This document shows positions 47,000 through 57,412 of a stretch of 64,000 nt of DNA, in pieces (within the stretch, counting starts at the first letter, position 1; each line of letters begins with the position of its first letter). The notes below the pieces were generated by a model, which was given only the letters and a program-made list of their open reading frames with translations, was not told the DNA's origin and ran no database searches. The stretch is taken from NCBI GenBank assembly GCA_947561585.1, contig CANNZV010001445.1, positions 89,898-153,897 on the forward strand, read 5' to 3'. This stretch comes from Caprella mutica. Taxonomy: Eukaryota; Arthropoda; Malacostraca; Amphipoda; Caprellidae. Made by a program: the position numbers and the translations under genes.

Positions 47000-47220
47000 A
47001 CGGGCAATCGTAGAGCGCATACCTTCACCGCTGTTAATTTTTTGTTCATTTTGACTTTTTCGTGATTTTGACCTTGACCTTTGACCTGGTCACTCTCAAA
47101 ATATTATAAAATGGTAACTGGATATTGACCAATCGTCACACCAAATTTCAAGCAATTTGGTTGAATACTTTTTGAGTTATGCGAATAACAAGATTGCAAA
47201 TAAATAAATAATGCCGATTA
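47000..47220 (-). mobile_element. Retroelement-like fragment (GCGCTCTACGATTGCCCG)
   Basis: In minus sense it carries CAAATTGCTTGAAATTTGGT, GTGACGATTGGTCAATATCC, AAGGTCAAGGTCAAAATCAC and GGTATGCGCTCTACGATTGC. A diverged copy lies at 53825-54030. An AAATAAATAAATA run at 47200 is typical of retroelement ends. Family uncertain. Confidence 0.55.
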
Positions 47221-47574
47221 TAACATAACCTTCCACAATTTTGCTAGTGTAATAGTGTTTGACTTTTCACATAGTACCTAGTAGCATAATTAACAATTAT
47301 TCTAGATAAATTAAAGCTGTGTTTCAATTTGTTTTCCACAGTCGCAGAGGAGGAATCGTATCACTCTATCACACTTCCGTCACTTTATCGGCAAAACAGA
47401 ACGCATTGCATTTATTCTGCATGTCATTTAATGGGGGGAATGAAGTTATCTTGTGAGGGGAGATTTGAATCTTACAGTTCGGCATAAAATGTTTAAAAGC
47501 AAGATTTGAATTCATCAGTTGAACATTCAAGAAAATGTTGAGAAATATGTGCTGACTGGTATTATGCTTCAGTG
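47221..47574. other. Intergenic, nothing recognised
   Basis: AT-rich spacer before the 18-bp array. No exon supported. Confidence 0.3.
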
Positions 47575-48530
47575 TTATAATATGGGATACTGTTAAGATA
47601 TGGGATACTGTTAAACTATGGGATACTGTTATAATATGGGATACTGTTAAGATATGGGATACTGTTAAACTATGGGATACTGTTATAATATGGGATACTG
47701 TTAAACTATGGGATGCTGTTAAGATATGGGATACTGTTAAACTATGGGATGCTGTTAAGATATGGGATACTGTTAAACTATGGGATACTGTTATAATATG
47801 GGATACTGTTAAGATATGGGATACTGTTAAGCTATGGGATACTGTTAAGCTATGGGATACTGTTATAATATGGGATACTGTTAAGATATGGGATACTGTT
47901 AAGATATGGGATACTGTTATAATATGGGATACTGTTAAGATATGGGATACTGTTAAACTATGGGATACTGTTAAGATATGGGATACTGTTATAATATGGG
48001 ATACTGTTAAGATATGGGATACTGTTAAACTATGGGATACTGTTAAACTATGGGATACTGTTAAGATATGGGATACTGTTAAGATATGGGATACTGTTAA
48101 GCTATGGGATACTGTTATAATATGGGATACTGTTAAGATATGGGATACTGTTAAGCTATGGGATACTGTTATAATATGGGATACTGTTAAGATATGGGAT
48201 ACTGTTAAGCTATGGGATACTGTTATAATATGGGATACTGTTAAGATATGGGATACTGTTAAACTATGGGATACTGTTAAGATATGGGATACTGTTAAGA
48301 TATGGGATACTGTTAAGATATGGGATACTGTTAAGATATGGGATACTGTTATAATATGGGATACTGTTAAGATATGGGATGCTGTTAAAGTATGGGATAC
48401 TGTTAAGATATGGGATGCTGTTAAAGTATGGGATACTGTTAAGATATGGGATACTGTTAAGATATGGGATACTGTTATAATATGGGATACTGTTAAGATA
48501 TGGGATGCTGTTAAACTATGGGATACTGTT
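47575..48530. repeat. 18-bp array (GATATGGGATACTGTTAA)
   Basis: About 53 copies with versions TTAAGATA, TTATAATA, TTAAACTA and TTAAGCTA in recurring groups. Stops in the unit prevent long open frames. Confidence 0.96.
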
Positions 48531-48705
48531 TCAAAAATTTGGTATAGTTTTTTTTAAATCTACTCAAGATTTGATGAATGAAAAGACGTATTTAATTTTT
48601 CAATTTAATTTAACTGTGTCCTCAGTAGGTGATAACAGTAATAAATAAATGTATTGATGGACGTGAGAGAACATTCACATTCTGTCATATAGTCAAAATT
48701 CTTTA

Positions 48706-48967
48706 AAGGCCCTGTTACACGGTGCGAGTAAACGTACGAGTTGGTCTAGCTAGTTAAGGCTTTGTTACACGGTGCGAGTAAACATGCGAGTTGCCCTAGC
48801 CAGTTACTGTAGTGCAGCTACTCGCACTGTGTGACCGCATTAGTCGAGTATCTGTTATTTAAAATGGAAATTCAATGCTGTGAACATTGAACTACTGGCA
48901 TGCAAGTTCTGTGGTAGAGCTGCTGTCCACTGTCACGACAGTAACTCGCACCGTGTAACAAGGCCTT
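48706..48967. mobile_element. 262-bp fold-back MITE with TA target duplication
   Basis: Ends AAGGCCCTGTTACACGGTGC and the inverse GCACCGTGTAACAAGGCCTT, with TA at 48704-48705 and 48968-48969. The left arm is internally duplicated (GTTACACGGTGCGAGTAAAC at about 48714 and 48765). About 210 bp upstream of the next gene's start codon. Confidence 0.8.
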
Positions 48968-49179
48968 TAGTCTGATGCATGCCATCATGAGTCTTTGTAG
49001 GGAGTTTCGGTTACTAATATGCATGAAGTTTCGTATTTAAATAATTAGAAATGCTAAACTTAGGATATCATTATATTTCTGTTTTTTTTTTCAGTGATTA
49101 TTTTAGGTTTGTCAGATTTTTGTTTGGTGGGTTTGAACACATCCATTCTTCCTAGTTACAGTTCTAAAAATCTCTCAAA

Positions 49180-49386
49180 ATGGTTCAAACTGGTGTCACC
49201 CAGACTGTCACGGAAGTACAAGAGACCCCTAAAACACCCGAGAATCAAACTCGAGCTTCAATTTTAGAGCCTTCTGTCTACAAAACCGCCAATACTATGT
49301 CAGATGCTGAGTTGCTAGATTTTCATATTAGGAGAATCGCTATGGGGGAGGAGGACATTGAATCATCATTCGAGTCTGAGTATATG
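49180..49386 (+). CDS. 290-aa protein gene, exon 1
   Basis: 69 codons from ATG to donor ATG|GTGAGT. A poly-T tract ending TTTCAG at 49082-49094 could be the acceptor of a 5' UTR intron, so the transcript may begin further upstream. Confidence 0.8.
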
Positions 49387-52374
49387 GTGAGTTCAGACAA
49401 CCTAGGTAGCAAGTAGGGTGAAACACCAAAAACGAATTAAAATAACTGCTTCAAAATAGCCAAAAAATTAAACGAAACAACATTGTACTTAGTTTTGTAG
49501 GCAACATTTTAGTATAAATTCAGAAGGATTTACTCATTGAGAAAATTTGTTGAAGTTTGCAAGGCTGCAATTTACCTTTGTCACCCTAGCAAAGTATACT
49601 ACGGCAGTACCGTTTCAATATTGTCCAAACGTACCAATATTGGGACAATGATTCCTAGAGTAACTCCTACCCGAGATAATTAGTATACCTAGGCAGAATT
49701 TTGATTCAAATACCAGATGGATGTATAGTAATACCTAATATGCAATCATGTATGCGAGGAATATAACTTTAGGTGATTAGGTATTTCATTACCTTGCTAG
49801 TGATAATCTGTGTTTTTTAATTATTAAAATGCAATTTATTGAACACAGATCGTAACAACTTATCATATAATAGAGACAGTGTTTACACGAAATGATTTTT
49901 ACTCCAATATTTTTAGGCTTTACTAGCCGTCATAGAAGAAACATTATAGGGTCAAGCAGGTAAATTGCGGCACACTCACTAACTGCGGCCTCTAACAACA
50001 GAAACATCATAGCTTCAAAACACACGTTAAAAACTTAAATTGCTAAATTATAGCATGCACTGCGCTTCTTTTTGTAGGAATGCAAAGTTTTAATGTTATT
50101 TAGTTTCAGAATGTTTCAATGACTTTCTTTAAGAGGGCCGCAATTAATAATTAAAGAGCCGCAATTTACCTGCGTGACCCTAGTGGTCTGCATTTGGAAT
50201 GTGTTTAGCATTACATATTGCGCTAGATTGTAACGATTTCTTAAAGCCCTGTCTACACGTTAAAATTTGTCGTTACGATTCGTATAAATTTGAGCCAATT
50301 CAAACTCCCAATAAATCGCTACGATCTTTTGTTTACACACTTAATGATAAATTATAACAACCTCTTCATTACGATAAATCGCTTCTATTTATCGTAGCGT
50401 GTGATAGATCTGTCCATTTTCGTTTGAGTTAGTTTAAATTTTTTTTCCAGGAATGGGATATGATGAGCAGACCGGTTGCAGAATTGCAGTATGAAGTTCT
50501 AGTTCAAGATACAGATGGTGTCTTCATCATCTGTACTCGTAATCCGGTGTCAATAACTAGCTGCATCGAATCCTATTCGACTAGAAAACCGCCTCAAATT
50601 GGCATGACGCACCATCAAGATATCGGCGCCTGTGAGATTTTCTTTATGGATGGCGTACATATCACATGTCCGAATAAGAAGTCCTTTGACGAGGTGATGG
50701 ATCTGTGTAAGAATCAAACTGCTTGGCGGCAGCCTGAAGATTCTGCTAAAAATTCTGCTAATGGTCAAGGGGTGAGTTACACTAATCCCACTGAAACCAA
50801 ACATCCACAGTATTCGGTAAGTGCAGTGTACAATGTCATGAACCAACTTTACTTTGAAGAATGTTGGTTTGTCGTTAAACACCCACTTTTACAGTCAAAT
50901 CCGGAATTATATTTTGAGTTTACTAATTTCACACATTTTCATGAAACTTTATTATTTGTTATGTTTGTGAATATTTTAAAATTGGTCTGAGTACACAATG
51001 ACAAATTTGTTAAAATGAATAGAAAATTAGAAAACTGTTCAATTAACACCATGCGAAAACTCTTTTATTTGATAGTCATGTTTAATATCATTCTATATTT
51101 CCAGGAGCAACCCGATTCAGTCGCCAATGTCGAATTACTCACCGATGGTCACGCGGACAATATTGACCTGATAAAAACTGTTCTGATAGCATACTTCACC
51201 TTTGAAAAAGAACAAATTGAAATTTTGAAACAGACAATGAGTAGAGTTAGAAAGCACGTGAGTAAAATAAATTATAATCTAGTTTAAATCGTTTTGGTTA
51301 TCATATTTAGTCTCTTTAATTGATTATGAAAATCTGTTTGCTGAACAGTAACAGGTGACTTGGTTTAATGAAGTTATTCTGAAATTTAGCTTCACGATAT
51401 TTGAATTGAAGTAGGTTTGTTTTCTTTCCTCTGGTAGGTTTATTTTTTCTTTACTCGGGTAGGTTATTTACCCTGGTAGTTCTTTTTCAACAGGTAATAC
51501 CTCGCTGCAGTGACTGGGCTGAAGTTGAGCAGCAGGTTGCCAATGCAGCAATGAATATCCTACAAAATATGCTTTCTACTGTAAGTACTCCTTTTTTTTT
51601 CTAACTTTATTCTAACCCTAATCGTACTGGCAGAATTTAGGTTTTAAAGACAGTGTCAAGGATTCGCTACACAATTAATATTTAGGGCACCAGCGGCTTG
51701 AATTGTATGATTTTTTATTAGTTCATAGTTTTTATCATGTAAGTGTACGGAGCAATCATCAGACTATTAAACTTTAAAAGATTCCAACACTTTCGTTTCG
51801 ACAATTTTAATTTGTAAAATAAGTATTTTTTCGTATTGATGCTTTCATTGATAGAGCAATGCTCTAATTATCTAATAGATAACCCTCTAATACATTAATT
51901 ATCTAATAGATAAATGAATTTGGCATTTGGAGTTCCGTTAGAATGGGGTTGGATTTCAAACTATATGTTAATTTAATTAGATTAGACAAATATACTTGAT
52001 TAGACAAATATACTTGATTAGACAAATATACTTGATTAGACAAATATACTTGATTAGACAAATATACTTGATTAGACAAATATACTTGATTAGACAAATA
52101 TACTTGAATTACAAATATCATCACTAATGATATGAAATTCTATTATTTTTTGTATACAAATAAGATGTAATTGAAAGAGTAGTCTAATAAACTTTATAGT
52201 AAACAAATTGTATTTATTAATTTGAGATTTATTTTTACCCTCTTTATCCCCCCCCCCCTTCAATTCCAGCGTGCTCCAGTTCTCAAAGCTAAGTTCATTC
52301 CCGACGTTTTGGCTTACAGGAAAAACTTGCAAGAATACAGACGCAAAAGCAGTATGGGCAATTCTTCCTTCTGA
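49180..52374 (+). CDS. Unrecognised 290-aa protein, five exons, complete
   Basis: Exons 49180-49386, 50451-50771, 51105-51257, 51494-51580 and 52270-52374 all join in phase 0 and sum to 873 nt. The start context CAAAATGG fits invertebrate usage. The N-terminal 70 residues are Thr/Glu-rich and acidic (MSDAELLDFHIRRIAMGEED). The middle (residues 71-176) looks globular with a beta-rich pattern (ELQYEVLVQDTDGVFIICTR, GACEIFFMDGVHITCPNKKS). The C-terminal third is helical and Gln/Glu-rich (TFEKEQIEILKQTMSRVRKH, then EVEQQVANAAMNILQNMLS) and ends RRKSSMGNSSF. No signal peptide or membrane span. I do not recognise a family. Splice sites, codon phase and poly(A) signals together make it a real gene. 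Confidence 0.82.
49387..50450. other. Intron 1 of the 290-aa protein gene
   Basis: Contains a pair of related sentences in DNA: TTTACCTTTGTCACCCTAGC (49571) and TTTACCTGCGTGACCCTAG (50165), and a possible decayed fold-back at 50245-50410 (GCCCTGTCTACACGTTAAAA, TAGCGTGTGATAGATC). No extra exon seen. Confidence 0.4.
50451..50771 (+). CDS. 290-aa protein gene, exon 2 (with a second donor at 50816)
   Basis: The acceptor is TTTTTTTTCCAG. The donor GGG|GTGAGT gives 107 codons. A second donor TCG|GTAAGT 45 nt further on also keeps the frame and would add 15 residues (VSYTNPTETKHPQYS). Confidence 0.8.
51105..51257 (+). CDS. 290-aa protein gene, exon 3
   Basis: The acceptor is TATATTTCCAG, the donor CAC|GTGAGT. 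51 codons, EQPDSVANVELLTDGHADNI to QTMSRVRKH. Confidence 0.82.
51494..51580 (+). CDS. 290-aa protein gene, exon 4
   Basis: The acceptor is TTTTTCAACAG, the donor ACT|GTAAGT. 29 codons, VIPRCSDWAEVEQQVANAAM then NILQNMLST. Short, but with clean sites and frame. Confidence 0.8.
51975..52110. repeat. 18-bp array (ACTTGATTAGACAAATAT)
   Basis: Seven copies in intron 4 of the 290-aa protein gene. The minus frame (QVYLSN repeat) is an artefact. Confidence 0.95.
52270..52374 (+). CDS. 290-aa protein gene, exon 5 and stop
   Basis: The acceptor is CTTCAATTCCAG after a poly-C tract. Encodes RAPVLKAKFIPDVLAYRKNL, then QEYRRKSSMGNSSF and TGA at 52372-52374. Confidence 0.82.
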   Translation, partial: RAPVLKAKFIPDVLAYRKNLQEYRRKSSMGNSSF

Positions 52375-52437
52375 GGTGTTTCCTTTTTGGAACTTCTCAA
52401 ATTGGCTTCACTTTATTTCCTTAATTATTTATATCTA

Positions 52438-52443
52438 AATAAA
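52438..52443 (+). terminator. Candidate poly(A) signal of the 290-aa protein gene
   Basis: AATAAA 64 nt after the stop codon. A second AATAAA lies at 52740-52745. Either could serve. Confidence 0.5.
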
Positions 52444-52445
52444 AT

Positions 52446-53285
52446 AAATTCCCCTCAATTAGTTACACAAATATTTTAAGCCAAAATGGTCAAATTTTTA
52501 ATAACGTAATTATAGAAATTGCTATAATATTTTAGTTTTTGGATACTTGACGCCGTTTGAGTTAGTAAAGTTTTATTTTCAGATTTGGCTAAAAATCATT
52601 TTTAAACTGTAGACTTTGAATGTTTACTTTCAATCCATTTATAGAGAAATTTAGTTAGGCATTTCCTTATATTTAAGAAGTGGAATATTTAAGAAAATAT
52701 TCTAATTTTAATGAAGACTTGTACTTGTTTTTTCAATGAAATAAAGATTATTTAATTTATTGCCTATTAATGAAGCTTTCCCTATTTATGTGCCTTTTGC
52801 TACATTCATCGGTAGGTAACTATTCATGCTGTAGCTTTTCTGCATCCATGAGCATCGTCATTGACCGGTGGCAGGTGATTCTGACTGCTTCTTCCAGCCT
52901 CTTGTATTTAATTTCCTTTTGACGTCAGCGATATGGCCTTTGGTTCCGAAGCGAACGTTAAACCCCCAATTAAAATATCTGTATTTTTCCGGTGTTTCCG
53001 TAATACCAAAGAAATCTAAAGTCTAATTTCTTTAATAAATGATAAAAAAAACCTAAATAGTTCATTTCAAACCAAGTATCAATCGTTCTACTGTTCATAT
53101 TCAAATTAATATTTTTCTATGTAATCTTATATTATGAAATGGTGAATTATTATCATTATTATTTTGTCACTTTAACAGAGTATGAAAACCTGTTAGTCTA
53201 ACTATAACTGATTTAGGTTCTAGACTTGGTAAAACTTAATTATCTGAATTTTAGCTTCACGATATATAAAGAAGTTTTCAGCTAT
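52446..53285. other. 3' flank of the 290-aa protein gene
   Basis: Includes the second AATAAA and, at 52860-52956, the minus-strand coding-like repeat copy 2. Otherwise AT-rich. Confidence 0.4.
52860..52956 (-). repeat. Coding-like dispersed fragment, copy 2 of 3
   Basis: In minus sense it reads GTKGHIADVKRKLNTRGWKK and then QSESPATGQ before a stop. It matches 45326-45401 at nearly every residue. Confidence 0.6.
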
Positions 53286-53435
53286 CAGGCCCCCTTCACA
53301 CTTGCGTTTCTCAAACGCCGCGTTAGAAATACTGCTCATGGCAAAAAGTTTAGCTGCAATTAATTTAAAGGAGCTCTTCACACTTGCGTTAGAAAAAACG
53401 CAGCATTTTCTCTAACGCAAGTGTGAAGGGGGACT
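53286..53435. mobile_element. 150-bp fold-back with CCCCCTTCACACTTGCGTT ends
   Basis: The left end CCCCCTTCACACTTGCGTT and the right end AACGCAAGTGTGAAGGGGG are exact inverses over 19 bp. The inner arm repeats the same word (TTCACACTTGCGTTAGAAAA at 53377). No clear target duplication. Confidence 0.75.
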
Positions 53436-53824
53436 AACTACACGTTTCGGTGGCGCATGTTAAAAGCGATAGCCAAAGGATAGAGACAGCGCCATCACAC
53501 GAACAGTCTAACAAAGAATCCATTTTAGTTTATGATCTTTATTTCTTTAAATAAAATATAAAAAACAAATATTCTTAAAATAATTATTTTAAAAGTAATT
53601 TATATTATCAATGTAAATGACTTTGTGAAAGTGTCAGTAGTATAATTTTCGATGTTATGCATTTTACTAATTTGTAGGGCTGGGATGCAGTTATCATAAA
53701 AGCATATGATGCATCATATTTTGGTTAGAGCATATGCTTTAATAATAACTCCTATGCCCTAATAATAAGGCATATGCTCTAGCGGTAAGGTATATGCACT
53801 TTCATAGCGGCATTTATTTATCAT

Positions 53825-54030
53825 TTTGTTATCGCATGACTCAAAAAGTATTCAACCAAATTGCCTGAAATTTGGTGGGACGATTAGTTATCAAGGAACT
53901 ATTTCATCCGATTTTGGGAAAGAACGGGCTAAAGGTCAAGGTCATTTATAACTCAAGTATTATTGGATGGTCAAAGACATCTAGAAGATTTACAAATGGT
54001 AGAGAAGGTATGCACTCTACGAGTACCCGG
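53825..54030 (+). mobile_element. Retroelement-like fragment inside the hAT-like element
   Basis: ACTCAAAAAGTATTCAACCA, AAATTGCCTGAAATTTGGTG, GGTCAAGGTCATTTATAACT and GGTATGCACTCTACGAGTAC match the fragment at 47000-47220 in inverse orientation. Confidence 0.55.
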
Positions 54031-54423
54031 CATCACGTTTAGTATGTAGTATATTAAATAAAATTATCATGTATGTATTTTATGCAGTCAATGTTAAAAA
54101 GATATTCTGTTATAAAAAACTAATTTCTTACTAATTATTGCAGATTTCAAAAGACCGAGGAGTAATGAAAACGGGGCCTGCCTGTATATGATTAACAAAA
54201 ACATTTAGTGTTATTATTTTACTGTTGCTGGCCAGCAGAAGCAAGAGAAAAAGATTGCAATACGAATTAAGGCAAAGACCATGAATTTCTAATTACCATC
54301 AACAAAGGGTGTTTTCTACTTTAATATTGCAGAATATATATAAATAATATATCATATAAAATAAATACACTTATTAAATATAATACAAAATAACGGATTT
54401 CGTGAAAAGAATTGTCCGTGGAC

Positions 54424-54579
54424 GATTCTGCATAGCATGAGCTTTGCCAACAACAGGTGGTAGGTGATTTTGATCATGGAGCCAATTTACCTTCTGACTG
54501 TTTCTTCTATTCCTTTGTATTAGATTTCTTTCTGACGACAGCGATATGGCCTTTGTCTCCGACGTAGAAGTTTAGCCCC
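54424..54579 (-). repeat. Coding-like dispersed fragment, copy 3 of 3 (most diverged)
   Basis: Shares GGTAGGTGATTTTGATCATG, TTCTGACTGTTTCTTCTATT and GCGATATGGCCTTTGTCTCC with copy 2. The frame is broken. Confidence 0.5.
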
Positions 54580-55255
54580 ATTCTAAAGTTTATTAAATGT
54601 TCACTGGGAGGAACATAGCGGGGTGGAATATACCTACATACTTAGAGCTGAAGAAGCTTCCACTTTGAAAATTTGAAGCATCATTTGATTATCAAATGTA
54701 ATTCAAGTTTATTATTTAATTCTATTTTTCTATTAGGGTTTATCTAAGTGTTTGTTTCTTATTCTCAAAGTTTGTGTTGCTGTTCAAAAAATATCTGCGT
54801 TCATTATGTAAATAATTTATAGTTACTCCTCGGATAGATGTAAGTAGATTTTGTAGAATAGTCTATTCTGCAGAGACTATAATAGACGGTGGTTATTCCA
54901 TTCAAGTTAACAGTAAAATTCAATGAACTATATTTTTATTTAAAATCGATATCTTCAAAATAATGCATTTTATGATATTAGTATCACCAACTGATATAAC
55001 TTATATTTTAAACTTCGTAATATTCACGTTCGTTTTTCAATTCATATGTGCATACGTAAGAGCATATGAACATATCATTAGATCATACGGACATATCTTG
55101 AGAGAATATTTTACGAGCATATGGTCATATTTTTTAGAGCATACAGTCATATTTATTAGAGCATATGCGTCATATTCGTTAGGTCATATTGTTCCAGCCC
55201 TGCTAATTTGTATTGACCGAGTAGATATTGTATGAATTACTTTGCTATTCATGAC

Positions 55256-55693
55256 TAGGGTTGTGACAATATGCATTTCCAAATATGAAGTATATGCACT
55301 GGGAAATATACTGCATATCAGCATATGCAACAGGTTTTATGCTTTTTGAGAAAACGCAAATGCATTTGAGAATAAAAGTATATGCATATTTTTAAATGTA
55401 TATGTATATTGGTAAATGCATATGCAAATTAGTAAATGCATATATGCATATTGGTAAATGCATATGCAAATTAGTAAATGCATATATGCATATTGGTAAA
55501 TGCATATGCAAATTAGTAAATGCTTATATGCATATTTATAAATGCATATGCAAATTAGTAAATGCATATGCATATTTCTAAACGCGTGTGTATATTTATA
55601 ATTGCATATGCATGTTCATAAATGCATATGCCAATCAAATAAGCATATGCGTTTTAGAAAAGCATATGCAAACTATGCAATGTCACAACCCTA
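55256..55693. mobile_element. 438-bp hAT-like MITE (family B ends) with internal CATATGC array
   Basis: TAGGGTTGTGACAATATGCA at the left; the right end is its inverse (GCAATGTCACAACCCTA). Flanks TTCATGAC and GTTATGAC agree at 6 of 8 positions. The interior 55380-55680 is a tandem array of about 42 bp (AAATGCATATGCAAATTAGT and AAATGCATATATGCATATTG). It starts 46 bp after the target duplication of the 1.5-kb element. Confidence 0.82.
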
Positions 55694-55749
55694 GTTATGA
55701 CTTTTATACTTACGCTGTATTGGAAGTTTATGATATATATTCTATGGAG

Positions 55750-55942
55750 TTAGGTTCCGAGTTATCGAACGGTTTCAAATTTTCGATCATATAGAAGAAA
55801 AGATGTTATTCTAAATCGTATCCTTGATACAATCATACATGTAGGTATCATGGATACGAATTAAAATTACTATTTAAATTAAATATACATTTTCTTGTGT
55901 GATCGAAGATGTGGAACAGTCCGATAAATCAGAACTTACCCA
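55750..55942. mobile_element. MITE family A copy
   Basis: TAGGTTCCGAGTTATCGAAC on the left and CCGATAAATCAGAACTTACC on the right; core GTATCCTTGATAC and GTAGGTATCATGGATACGAA. Confidence 0.82.
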
Positions 55943-55998
55943 AGGGTCCTTTTAAAAATCTTAATTATATATTTTTTTCTAATATTATAGTTTCTTAC

Positions 55999-56056
55999 CT
56001 GTCCTCAGATAAAGTAATTAGCTTTGCCTTACCTTCCCAGCTCCCGTGGTACGTAC
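55999..56056 (-). CDS. Possible internal exon (58 nt), gene unknown
   Basis: On the minus strand an acceptor TATTTTCTTTCAG is followed by 58 nt and a strong donor GACAG|GTAAGAAA. One frame is open: TYHGSWEGKAKLITLSED plus two bases. The other two frames stop. The segment is GC-richer than its surroundings. The peptide has a faint MORN-repeat look (YHGSWEGKA), which is not enough to assign it. I could not connect further exons. Confidence 0.3.
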
Positions 56057-56059
56057 CTG

Positions 56060-56640
56060 AAAGAAAATATTATACTTTAATTTTTATGCAGCAAATAGAT
56101 CTAAAAATAACAATGAAAATTATTGATGCAATGATCAAATAAATAATTTATTAGACATGTAACGTCTTTGTATAAATGACAATAAATAAGTAAATTTTAA
56201 GTCATTAAATATATGAAATTATATAAATAGCTTCAGTAATTATATTGAGTTAATCATTTCTCACAAAAAATTAACAAAATCTAAACCATTGGAGCGATGA
56301 AAAGTGTACCACTTACTCGCAGATTTCTTGAAATTACACCAGCTTTCATTGTTCCCCTTTAAAAGTTTTCTCTTTATTATAATCAAAGAAAACGATGGAA
56401 GACCAAGCAAGCGTAGACTACTATATTTTAGTTATGTACAATAGAAGGAATATTTTCAACAGACATGGTAGGTAGGTAAGAGCTACGAACTTGGCACTTT
56501 TGATATGTTTTCTCTTTTTTATTTCATCAGTAGTTTTTTCTATATAAAAACAGGGAGGGATCTAATCTAGAGAAAATGTACGGAAGAATCTGCAAAGAAA
56601 CCGAACAGAATTAGGGTGAATAAATACTCGTTATACACGT
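56060..56640. other. Intergenic or intronic, nothing firm
   Basis: A minus-strand MKAGVISRNLR segment followed by GTAAGT lies at 56321-56353 and could be a small first exon, but its phase leads to a stop in the 55999-56056 exon, so I do not join them. Confidence 0.3.
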
Positions 56641-56644
56641 TAGA

Positions 56645-57365
56645 GTCTCAGACTGTATGACACAGTAGACTGTATGACACAGTAGACTGTATGACACAGT
56701 AGACTGTATGACACAGTAGACTGTATGACACAGTAGACTGTGTGACACAGTAGACTGTATGACACAGTAGACTGTATGACACAGTAGACTGTGTGACACA
56801 GTAGACTGTATGACACAGTAGACTGTGTGACACAGTAGACTGTGTGACACAGTAGACTGTATGACACAGTAGACTGTATGACACAGTAGACTGTATGACA
56901 CAGTAGACTGTATGACACAGTAGACTGTATGACACAGTAGACTGTGTGACACAGTAGACTGTATGACACAGTAGACTGTATGACACAGTAGACTGTGTGA
57001 CACAGTAGACTGTATGACACAGTAGACTGTATGACACAGTAGACTGTGTGACACAGTAGACTGTATGACACAGTAGACTGGATGACACAGTAGACTGTAT
57101 GACACAGTAGACTGGATGACACAGTAGACTGTATGACACAGTAGACTGTATGACACAGTAGACTGTATGACACAGTAGACTGTGTGACACAGTAGACTGT
57201 GTGACACAGTAGACTGTATGACACAGTAGACTGTATGACACAGTAGACTGTGTGACACAGTAGACTGTATGACACAGTAGACTGTATGACACAGTAGACT
57301 GTATGACACAGTAGACTGTATGACACAGTAGACTGTATGACACAGTAGACTGTATGACACAGTAC
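56645..57365. repeat. 17-bp array (GACTGTATGACACAGTA)
   Basis: About 42 copies, the main variant being GTGTGACACAG in place of GTATGACACAG. TGTATGACACA and TACTGTGTCA pair partly. The unit has no stop on the minus strand in any phase, so three 228-249-codon frames overlap; all are artefacts. Confidence 0.97.
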
Positions 57366-57412
57366 ATATCTAGACGGTAGGTCAATTGTTCATCATTTTT
57401 ATTATAACAACG

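Larger units (their letters stand above)
53675..55202. mobile_element. 1,528-bp hAT-like non-autonomous element
   Basis: Starts TAGGGCTGGGA and ends TTCCAGCCCTG. It is flanked by a perfect 8-bp duplication, CTAATTTG at 53667-53674 and 55203-55210. Ends of the form YAGGGCTGG with an 8-bp duplication are typical of hAT transposons. Both subterminal regions (53700-53810, 55040-55190) are packed with AGAGCATATG words in irregular spacing. It has no transposase frame and contains two retroelement-like fragments (53825-54030 and 54424-54579), so it is either a carrier or was hit later. Confidence 0.8.

Noticed and set aside
50550..50882. 110-codon minus-strand frame
   Set aside because: Shadow of exon 2 of the 290-aa gene, which has splice and phase support.
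52930..52970. Isolated conserved exon
   Set aside because: The coding-like reading belongs to a three-copy dispersed repeat (45326, 52860, 54424), so it was listed as a repeat.
56321..56353. Small first exon MKAGVISRNLR on the minus strand with a GTAAGT donor
   Set aside because: Joined in phase to the candidate exon at 55999-56056 it reaches a stop after 12 further codons, so the pair is inconsistent.
56611..57385. Three overlapping minus-strand frames of 228-249 codons
   Set aside because: The 17-bp unit has no stop in any phase on that strand, so every frame is open. This is not evidence of coding.
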